From 62-47 sp049647485 (GTDB lineage: Bacteria; Pseudomonadota; Alphaproteobacteria; Rhizobiales; Xanthobacteraceae): a stretch of 7,915 nt of DNA. Numbering within the stretch: position 1 is the first letter of the stretch; each line of letters opens with the position of its first letter. The DNA is taken from contig JBARXT010000166.1 of the NCBI GenBank assembly GCA_049647485.1, positions 1 through 7,915 on the forward strand, in the 5' to 3' direction. The position numbers and the translations under genes were made by a program. Shown in pieces: positions 1 to 5,097 of this stretch. Under the pieces are notes generated by a model that did no database searches, was not told the DNA's origin, and saw only the letters and a program-made list of their open reading frames with translations.

Positions 1-50
1 GATTGGCGCTCGCCGGTCGGCTGCCGATTCCTGACATTTCGAGGTTTACC

Positions 51-218
51 ATGGCCAAAGCGGTCACCATCAAGGTCAAGCTGGTTTCCACCGCCGACAC
101 CGGCTTCTATTACGTCGCGAAGAAGAATTCGCGGACCATGACCGACAAGATGGTCAAGAAGAAGTACGACCCGGTCGCGCGCAAGCACGTCGAGTTCAAG
201 GAAGCCAAGATCAAGTAA
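51..218 (+). CDS. rpmG: 50S ribosomal protein L33
   Basis: This encodes a 55-residue basic protein of the bL33 family, a component of the large ribosomal subunit. The protein opens MAKAVTIKVKLVSTAD and continues with the family pattern GFYYVAKKNSRT and a Lys-rich KKYDPVARKH segment. It has no cysteines, so it is the zinc-independent (C-minus) form usual in proteobacteria. The frame stays open upstream, but the ATG at 51 is the standard L33 start and has GAGG at 41-44, six bases upstream. Its length is normal for the family. A strong intrinsic terminator follows, so transcription probably ends here before the opposing pleD gene. In related genomes this gene lies next to pleD and divK, as here. 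Confidence 0.97.
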   Translation: MAKAVTIKVKLVSTADTGFYYVAKKNSRTMTDKMVKKKYDPVARKHVEFKEAKIK

Positions 219-247
219 TCTTGTCAGAGATTTGCTTCTGAAGTTCA

Positions 248-272
248 ACGGAGCCCTCGCGGCTCCGTTTTT
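248..272 (+). terminator. Rho-independent terminator of rpmG
   Basis: An 8-bp perfect stem, ACGGAGCC (248-255) with GGCTCCGT (261-268), encloses a 5-base loop and runs into a T tract at 268-272. It lies 30 bases after the rpmG stop. pleD ends on the other strand at 290, so the hairpin could also help stop transcription arriving from that side, although the T tract is much weaker in that direction. Confidence 0.9.
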
Positions 273-289
273 AATTCAGGCTAGACCTG

Positions 290-1663
290 TTACGCCGCCG
301 CCGCGACCACGCGATTGCGGCCGTCGTGCTTGGCGCGATAAAGCGCCAGGTCGGCGCGCTTGAGGACATCCGCCATCGGCTCGCCCTTGCGCTCCAGTGC
401 GGCAAGACCGATCGAGATCGTCACCTGGATATGGCGGGTGCCCTTGTCGACAGCGAACGGCTCGGCGGCGACCGCGCGCCGCAACCGCTCGGCGACCATG
501 CCGGCGACGTGCATATCCGTTTCCGGCATCACGATCACGAACTCCTCGCCGCCGTAGCGACAGGCCAGATCGATGCCGCGTATCGACTTGCGAATCCGCA
601 CTGCGAATTCGCGCAGCACGTCGTCACCGGCGTCGTGGCCGTAGGTGTCGTTGACCGCCTTGAAGAAATCGATGTCGAGCATCATCAGCGCCAGCGACTT
701 GCCGCGCAGCGACGCCTGCTCGGCCAACGTCCCCAGATGGGTCTCCATGTAGCGGCGATTGTGCAGCCCGGTCAGCCCGTCGGTGATCGCCATTTCGATG
801 GAGTTCTGCACGTTGTCGCGCAGATGATCGGTGTAGCGGCGGCGGCGGATCTGGGTGCGCGCCCGCGCCAGCAATTCGTTCTTGTCGACCGGCCGCAACA
901 GGTAGTCGTTCACCCCGATCTCGAGGCCGCGCAACAGGCGCGCATTGTTGTCGGCATCGGCGATGGCCAGGATCGGCACCTGCCGCGTGCGCTCCAGCGA
1001 ACGCGCCTGACTGCACAGCCGCAGGCCATCGAAGTTCTCGAGCCCAAGCGACACGATGAGAAGGTCGTAGTTGCCTTCGGCCGCATGAAACAGCGCTTCC
1101 GCCGGATTGGGCTCGACGTCGACGGAATGCTCGGCGGCAAGCACCGGCGCCAGCCGCTCGTAGGACGACGGCCGATCGTCCACCAACAGGATGCGGCCGC
1201 CCATGCCGGTTTCCACGACGGCGTTGCGTTCCGGGGCCTGCACGCCGATCTCCATCGAGGTCAGCGCTCGCATCCGCAGTTCGTCGGTCATCATTTTGAG
1301 GCGGGTCAGCGAGCGCACTCGCGCGATCAGCACCACGTCCGACACCGGCTTGGTGAGGAAGTCGTCGGCGCCGGCCTCAAGGCCGCGCACGCGATCCGCC
1401 GGACTGTCGAGCGCCGTCACCATCACCACGGGAATGAAGTGCGTCGCCGGGTTGGACTTCAGCCGGCGGCAAACTTCGAAGCCGTCCATGTCCGGCATCA
1501 TCACATCGAGCAGAATGATGTCGCATTCGGCGCGCGAACAAATCTCCAGCGCCTGGGTGCCGTTGCAGGCGGTGATGACGTCGAAATATTCGGCCGACAA
1601 CCGCGCTTCCAGTAACTTCACGTTGGCGGGGACGTCATCGACGACCAGAACACGCGCGGACAT
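290..1663 (-). CDS. pleD: PleD-type response regulator diguanylate cyclase (REC-REC-GGDEF)
   Basis: This 457-residue cytoplasmic protein makes cyclic di-GMP from two GTP, and its length is close to Caulobacter PleD. Residues 1-120 form a complete receiver: acidic pocket D9/D10, phospho-acceptor D53 in LLDVMMPDMDG, T83 and K105. Residues 155-275 form a second receiver with the acidic pair D162/D163. It has Ser205 at the expected acceptor position and Arg257 in place of the lysine, so it should act only as a dimerisation adaptor, as in the known PleD. The GGDEF domain fills about 290-455, with DxLTGLxNRR at 295-304, active-site GGEEF at 371-375 and the inhibitory I-site RGID at 362-365. By homology, phosphorylation of D53 by DivJ/PleC-type kinases should trigger dimerisation and activity. 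The start has AGGAG six bases upstream (1670-1674 on the plus strand). It follows divK after 108 bp. Confidence 0.96.
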   Translation of the reverse strand: MSARVLVVDDVPANVKLLEARLSAEYFDVITACNGTQALEICSRAECDIILLDVMMPDMDGFEVCRRLKSNPATHFIPVVMVTALDSPADRVRGLEAGADDFLTKPVSDVVLIARVRSLTRLKMMTDELRMRALTSMEIGVQAPERNAVVETGMGGRILLVDDRPSSYERLAPVLAAEHSVDVEPNPAEALFHAAEGNYDLLIVSLGLENFDGLRLCSQARSLERTRQVPILAIADADNNARLLRGLEIGVNDYLLRPVDKNELLARARTQIRRRRYTDHLRDNVQNSIEMAITDGLTGLHNRRYMETHLGTLAEQASLRGKSLALMMLDIDFFKAVNDTYGHDAGDDVLREFAVRIRKSIRGIDLACRYGGEEFVIVMPETDMHVAGMVAERLRRAVAAEPFAVDKGTRHIQVTISIGLAALERKGEPMADVLKRADLALYRAKHDGRNRVVAAAA

Positions 1664-1675
1664 CGCAATCTCCTG

Positions 1676-1706
1676 GAGTCAGATTCGACTGCGTTGAATC
1701 CGACTC
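1676..1706. promoter_or_regulatory. Inverted repeat with four GANTC (CcrM-type) sites upstream of pleD
   Basis: Four GANTC pentamers sit at 1676-1680, 1682-1686, 1696-1700 and 1702-1706, each pair separated by one base. The two pairs are mirror images. The arms 1676-1689 and 1693-1706 pair at 12 of 14 positions around the 3-base loop TGC. GANTC is the target of the alphaproteobacterial cell-cycle methylase CcrM, and GcrA acts at promoters carrying it. In the pleD mRNA the same bases would form a hairpin immediately before the ribosome binding site at 1670-1674. Whether it works as DNA (methylation switch) or RNA (leader hairpin) cannot be told from the sequence. Confidence 0.55.
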
Positions 1707-1723
1707 GTCATTCGTTTTTGTTG

Positions 1724-1772
1724 GAGCATGATCTGATCCGAAAACCGGCTTCCACTTTTCGGGATCATGCTC
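1724..1772. repeat. 49-bp palindromic intergenic repeat, copy 1
   Basis: Outer arms GAGCATGATC (1724-1733) and GATCATGCTC (1763-1772) are perfect reverse complements. Inner arms CCGAAAA and TTTTCGG pair inside them, giving a long hairpin with one small bulge. A second copy at 7523-7571 has the same length and orientation and matches at 44 of 49 positions by eye. It resembles REP-like palindromes that I recall as common between genes in Bradyrhizobium relatives. Its last base is also the last base of the divK stop codon. Read on the minus strand it encodes a HDPEKWKPVFG peptide, a signature of spurious genes called across this repeat. Confidence 0.85.
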
Positions 1773-2137
1773 TAGCCGATAAACCGGCGGACAGTCTCGA
1801 TGAACTTTCCAACCGAAATCGGTTTCGACAAATAAGCCTCGCACCCACCTTCGCGGATGCGTTCCTCGTCGCCCTTCATCGCGAAGGCGGTGACGGCGAC
1901 GACGGGAATCGCGCGCAGCTCCGGATCGTCCTTGATCCACCGCGTGACCTCGAGGCCCGACACCTGCGGCAACTGAATATCCATCAGGATCAGGTCCGGA
2001 CGGGATTTCCGCACAAGGTCGATCGCCTCGTAACCGTTGCTGGTGCCCGAGGTCTGATAGCCATGGGCCTCCAACAGGTCGCGAAAGAGCTTCATGTTCA
2101 GCTCGTTGTCCTCAACGATCAGGACGGTTTTTGCCAT
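1772..2137 (-). CDS. divK: Single-domain response regulator DivK
   Basis: This 121-residue protein is a lone receiver domain with no output domain. It has E9/D10 in the acidic pocket, phospho-acceptor D53 in LILMDIQLP, T83 and K105 in YLSKP, all matching DivK of Caulobacter (about 125 residues). By homology, DivK is phosphorylated by DivJ and dephosphorylated by PleC. Phosphorylated DivK engages DivL to turn down the CckA-CtrA phosphorelay, so it sets cell-cycle timing and polarity. The reading frame extends 20 codons upstream. However, the ATG at 2137 starts the conserved MAKTVLIVEDN sequence and is preceded on its strand by a GGGAGGGG purine tract, so it is the better start. It heads the divK-pleD pair. 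The gene upstream diverges from it across 147 bp containing two GANTC sites. Confidence 0.96.
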   Translation of the reverse strand: MAKTVLIVEDNELNMKLFRDLLEAHGYQTSGTSNGYEAIDLVRKSRPDLILMDIQLPQVSGLEVTRWIKDDPELRAIPVVAVTAFAMKGDEERIREGGCEAYLSKPISVGKFIETVRRFIG

Positions 2138-2284
2138 CCCGCCCCTCCCATTCCGCAACGAAGCGTCACCCGATCCAGAACTCCACCGGGAGCCCATAAT
2201 TTGCTAGTGAATCGGAGCCATTCCTGAGTCTGGCATAATCCGCGAAAATAGAGACCATAAGTTACGGAAAGGCAAACACGATCG
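2138..2284. promoter_or_regulatory. Divergent promoter region of divK and the DUF3572-dinB pair
   Basis: This 147-bp spacer must hold promoters for divK (minus) and for the DUF3572-dinB pair (plus). Two GANTC sites, GAATC at 2209-2213 and GAGTC at 2226-2230, lie 17 bp apart in its middle, about 70-95 bases before the divK start. This fits methylation-sensitive control by CcrM/GcrA. I see no TTAA-N7-TTAA CtrA box and no alphaproteobacterial SOS box (GTTC-N7-GTTC). CATAAT at 2234-2239 could be a plus-strand -10 element, but I found no properly spaced -35. Confidence 0.5.
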
Positions 2285-2584
2285 ATGACAAAGCGTGCCA
2301 AAAATCCACGCCAAATTGCTGAAATCGTGGCCATTCAGGCCCTTTCCTTCGTCGCCGCGGAGCCGGAGCGGCTGGGGCTGTTTCTGGCCGAGAGTGGGTT
2401 AGGTCCGGATACGTTGCGGTCTGCTGCTACCGACCCGCAGTTTCTCGCCGCCGTGCTGGATTTCGTCCTGCGAGACGACGCCATGGTGAAAGCCTTCGCC
2501 ATATCCGTCGAACTCGATCCCACCAATGTCGCGGCCGCCCGCCAGGTCCTCGGCGACCCGCAATGGGAGCGCGACATCCCGTGA
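2285..2584 (+). CDS. DUF3572 family protein of unknown function
   Basis: This 99-residue, probably helical, soluble protein has no signal peptide or membrane segment. Its spacing of conserved positions fits the alphaproteobacterial DUF3572 family: a basic N-terminus, the ALSFVAAEPERLGLFL helix, the GLGPDTLR turn, then FLAAVLDFVLRDD and a C-terminal NVAAARQVLGDPQWERD. No catalytic motif is visible and the function is unknown. The ATG at 2285 has only a distant purine tract (GGAAAGG, 2266-2272) as ribosome binding site, so the start is likely but not certain. Its stop codon overlaps the probable GTG start of dinB in a GTGA arrangement, which suggests translational coupling. In related genomes it typically sits between divK and dinB, so a link with DNA replication or the cell cycle is conceivable but unproven. 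Confidence 0.88.
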   Translation: MTKRAKNPRQIAEIVAIQALSFVAAEPERLGLFLAESGLGPDTLRSAATDPQFLAAVLDFVLRDDAMVKAFAISVELDPTNVAAARQVLGDPQWERDIP

Positions 2585-3873
2585 CCCCGTCTGCGCCAGA
2601 AGGAGCCTCCCCGCGCTGCTTCTGTCGCGACTGTCTGCACGACCTCGATAGCGCCGCGAAGCGTTGCAGGGCCTGCGGCTCGCCACGCCTGGTCCGCCAC
2701 CGCGCGCTGGCGCAACTCACCATCGCCCACATCGACTGCGACGCCTTCTACGCCACCGTCGAGAAGCGTGACGATCCGGAACTGGCCGACAAGCCGGTGA
2801 TCATCGGCGGCGGCAAGCGCGGCGTGGTGTCGGCGGCCTGCTACATCGCCCGAACTTACGGCGTGCGCTCCGCGATGCCGATGTTCAAGGCCTTGGCGCT
2901 GTGCCCTCACGCCACCGTGATCCGCCCCGACATGGCAAAATACGTCCGTGTCGGGCGTGAGGTGCGGCAGGCCATGCTGGCGTTGACGCCGCTGGTGGAG
3001 CCGCTGTCGATCGACGAGGCGTTCCTCGACCTCGGCGGCACCGAGCGCCTGCACGGCATGATCCCCGCCAAGGTTCTGGCGCGCTTCGCCACCGAGATCG
3101 AGCGCGACATCGGCATCACCGTTTCCATCGGCCTGTCCTGCAACAAGTTTCTCGCCAAGATCGCCTCCGACCTCGACAAGCCGCGCGGCTATGCGCCACT
3201 CGATCAGGACGACGGGCGGGCACTACTGACCGACAAGCCTGTCGGCTTCATTTTCGGCGTCGGCCCCGCGACGCAGGAGCGGCTCGCCCAGCGCGGCTTC
3301 CGAACCGTCGGCGATTTGCAGCGCGCGGACGAGATCGAGGTGATGCGGCAGTTTCCCTCGGAGGGGCGCCGGCTATGGCGGCTTGCGCGCGGCATCGACG
3401 AGCGCAAGGTGGTGGCGGACCGCGGCGCCAAGACCATCTCCAGCGAAACGACGTTCGAGACGGACATTCGCGACTTCGCGCCGCTCGAAAAAATCCTGTG
3501 GCAATTGTGCGAAAAAGTGTCGGCGCGGCTGAAGACCAGCGAACTGGCGGGCTCCACCATCACCCTGAAACTCAAGACCGCCGACTTCCGGCAGCGCACC
3601 CGCTCGCAATCGATCCATGAGCCGACGCAACTGGCGAACAAGATTTTCGCCATCGTCCGCGAGATGCTGCTGAAGGAAATCGACGGCACCGCGTTCCGGC
3701 TGATGGGCGCCGGCGTCAGCGCGCTGCGTTCGGGCTCGGCCGCCGGCGACACTGATATGCTGGACCGCCGCTCGGCGCATGCCGAACGCGCGATGGACGA
3801 CTTGCGCAAGAAGTTCGGCAGCGCCGCGATCATTCGCGGCATCGCTTATGACGGCCCGGAGAAACCGCGCTAA
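2581..3873 (+). CDS. dinB: DNA polymerase IV with N-terminal cysteine cluster
   Basis: This Y-family, error-prone translesion polymerase has about 430 residues, longer than E. coli DinB (351). Residues 13-32 form a probable zinc ribbon, CFCRDC and CRAC, an extension known in alphaproteobacterial DinB. The palm holds catalytic D52 in HIDCDAFY and D145/E146 in SIDEAF. Tyr57 is the likely steric gate against ribonucleotides. The helix-hairpin-helix segment GVGPATQERL follows, then a little-finger domain to about residue 400. No obvious beta-clamp motif (QLxLF-like) ends the protein. The frame also has an ATG at 2563, but GTG at 2581 has GGGAG eleven bases upstream and overlaps the DUF3572 stop, so I prefer it; the ATG lacks a ribosome binding site. 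It is probably cotranscribed with the DUF3572 gene. I saw no LexA box upstream. Confidence 0.95.
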   Translation: MTPSAPEGASPRCFCRDCLHDLDSAAKRCRACGSPRLVRHRALAQLTIAHIDCDAFYATVEKRDDPELADKPVIIGGGKRGVVSAACYIARTYGVRSAMPMFKALALCPHATVIRPDMAKYVRVGREVRQAMLALTPLVEPLSIDEAFLDLGGTERLHGMIPAKVLARFATEIERDIGITVSIGLSCNKFLAKIASDLDKPRGYAPLDQDDGRALLTDKPVGFIFGVGPATQERLAQRGFRTVGDLQRADEIEVMRQFPSEGRRLWRLARGIDERKVVADRGAKTISSETTFETDIRDFAPLEKILWQLCEKVSARLKTSELAGSTITLKLKTADFRQRTRSQSIHEPTQLANKIFAIVREMLLKEIDGTAFRLMGAGVSALRSGSAAGDTDMLDRRSAHAERAMDDLRKKFGSAAIIRGIAYDGPEKPR

Positions 3874-3903
3874 GACGCGTTACAGTTTTGTGAGGTGTTT
3901 TCA

Positions 3904-4057
3904 GTGTCATTGCCGGGTATAGCCGTTCGAAAAACGGGGTCGCTTTGCTCGCCTATAGCCGTTCGAAGAACGGCGTCGCTTCGCTCGCCTATGGCGACCC
4001 GGTAATCCATCCTCCTTTGAAAGATGGACGCGTGGGTCAAACCCGCGTGTGACGACA
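3904..4057. repeat. Mosaic palindromic repeat between dinB and eipB
   Basis: The 195-bp spacer between the converging genes is mostly repeat-like. It opens with TGTCATTGCCGGGT and later carries the near-complement ACCCGGTAATCCATC (3997-4011), a pattern I recognise from dispersed intergenic repeats of alphaproteobacteria. GGGTCGC (3937-3943) is matched by GCGACCC (3994-4000). At the right end, arms 4028-4037 and 4041-4050 make a 10-bp stem (two G-T pairs) around a 3-base loop, followed by GTGACGACA. There is no T tract, so a terminator role for either gene is doubtful. Confidence 0.65.
3918..3989 (+). repeat. Two tandem 36-bp units inside the mosaic repeat
   Basis: Unit 1 (3918-3953) and unit 2 (3954-3989) both begin TATAGCCGTTCGAA and agree at 33 of 36 positions. 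A degenerate third start, TATGGCGACCC, begins at 3990. Each unit has its own hairpin; in unit 2 it is CCGTTC, loop GAA, GAACGG. A copy-number change of such a unit would be easy to produce by replication slippage. Confidence 0.85.
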
Positions 4058-4068
4058 AACTCGAATCG

Positions 4069-4959
4069 TTACTTCTCCCCTGGCTTGCAGGGCTTGGCCG
4101 ACTTGACCTCGAACTTGTCCAGCGTGCCGGCAATGACGAAGTCGTTGTAATCGAGCTTCAAGGCGCGCGACACGCCATTCTCGTAAAGCTCAAACGACAT
4201 CGCATAGGTCGGGGTCTGTTCACCGCTGTTGGATTTGGCATCGCGATCGTAATAGCTGACGGTGACTGGCCAGCGCGTCAGCGCCTTCATCGCCTCATTG
4301 GTTGTCGATGGATCGGGCGTGGCCGCGGCCTTGTCGCCGCTGATCGGCTTTCCAATGACGGTGAGCGTGTTGTAGACCTTCTCGCCGTTGTCGGAGCCGT
4401 CATAGACGGTGAGTTCGAGCAGCGATTTGCCCTCGCGCGCCGCGGCGATGATGCGACGGACCTGTTCGGTCGGAAACACCGTGCTGCCGTCGAGCGTGAA
4501 GGTCTTCGCTACCGGCTGCTTCAGCTTGACGGTTACGTGATCGCCGGTCCGCTCGGCGATGCCATCGACATCGCTGGCGTTACCTTCGTTCATCCGCGTA
4601 TCGATCTTGAAGCGATAGGTCTTGCCCTCGGCATCTTCCCAGCTCGTCGAGCGCAGATCGCTCAAGGTGCTCTTGCCTTCGCTACCATTCAGCTCCGAGA
4701 CCTGACGGAATTCCGAGGTGTAACCTTCGCACGCGCTGCCGGTGAAATTATACAGGATGCGACCACGCGCGCTGTCCACCGCTGCGGCCCCGTTACGCGA
4801 TTTCAGCAAATTCAAATCGTAGGATGCCTGATGCGGCAGGAACGGAATGCCGGCCGCCTGTGCGGATGCCGCACCCAAGAGCAATACGCCCGCGAGCGCA
4901 ACACCGGCCGCGCGCGGAACCTCGGACATTGGTTGCAAGAATTGATATAAACGACGCAT
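4069..4959 (-). CDS. eipB: EipB-type cell envelope integrity protein (DUF1849)
   Basis: This 296-residue protein has an N-terminal export signal. Its hydrophobic core is at about residues 17-31 (GVALAGVLLLGAAS), with likely cleavage after AQA near residue 35, so it should be periplasmic. The mature part begins IPFLPHQASYDLNL and has the DUF1849 features GRILYNFTGSACEGY and a beta-rich body. The only two cysteines, C77 and C291, match the early and late cysteines that form a disulfide in Brucella EipB, a beta-spiral protein needed for envelope integrity. Function is by homology. The ATG at 4959 has GGAG close upstream. An internal ATG at 4929 would give a shorter signal peptide but has no ribosome binding site. 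It converges on dinB and diverges from dmeF. One GANTC site (4979-4983) lies just before its start. Confidence 0.88.
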   Translation of the reverse strand: MRRLYQFLQPMSEVPRAAGVALAGVLLLGAASAQAAGIPFLPHQASYDLNLLKSRNGAAAVDSARGRILYNFTGSACEGYTSEFRQVSELNGSEGKSTLSDLRSTSWEDAEGKTYRFKIDTRMNEGNASDVDGIAERTGDHVTVKLKQPVAKTFTLDGSTVFPTEQVRRIIAAAREGKSLLELTVYDGSDNGEKVYNTLTVIGKPISGDKAAATPDPSTTNEAMKALTRWPVTVSYYDRDAKSNSGEQTPTYAMSFELYENGVSRALKLDYNDFVIAGTLDKFEVKSAKPCKPGEK

Positions 4960-5097
4960 GTCGTCTCCATAAGTCGGCGAATCCGTACCATATTGAGCCC
5001 CTTATTGAGCCACAACTGAGGCGCCCGCCAGCGTAACAACATAACATCGTCATTCATGATCGCGTGATTATATCTTCGCTCGGACAGAGGATTGCCG
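4960..5097. promoter_or_regulatory. Divergent promoter region of eipB and dmeF
   Basis: This 138-bp spacer holds the ribosome binding sites of both genes: GGAG for eipB, and AGAGG at 5086-5090 for dmeF. It also holds a GANTC site at 4979-4983 and a short direct repeat, ATTGAGCC, at 4992-4999 and 5004-5011 (12-bp period), which could be an operator. No G-tract operator of the RcnR/DmeR kind is visible, and I cannot place promoter boxes with confidence. Confidence 0.4.

Noticed and set aside
326..1615. A 429-codon open frame on the plus strand opposite pleD.
   Set aside because: It lies entirely antisense to a clearly conserved REC-REC-GGDEF gene, and its His/Arg/Gln-rich translation is typical of antisense frames in GC-rich coding DNA.
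1635..1940. A 101-codon minus-strand frame spanning the divK-pleD spacer.
   Set aside because: It overlaps divK in another frame and contains the HDPEKWKPVFG peptide generated by the palindromic repeat.
2138..2284. An SOS (LexA) box or CtrA box controlling dinB or divK.
   Set aside because: No GTTC-N7-GTTC and no TTAA-N7-TTAA could be found in the spacer.
2563..2580. The ATG at 2563 as the dinB start.
   Set aside because: It lacks a ribosome binding site and lies within DUF3572 coding sequence; GTG 2581 has GGGAG at a workable distance. It is not fully excluded.
2335..3054. Long minus-strand frames opposite the DUF3572 gene and dinB (2335-3054, 3204-3842).
   Set aside because: They are composition-driven shadows with no recognisable domain, opposite genes with clear catalytic motifs.
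3918..3989. Possible CRISPR-like array because of the 36-bp period.
   Set aside because: The units are directly adjacent with no unique spacers, there are only two, and no cas gene is present.
3870..4133. An 87-codon minus-strand frame in the dinB-eipB spacer.
   Set aside because: Its repeated RTAIGE-like peptide is just the tandem 36-bp units read as protein.
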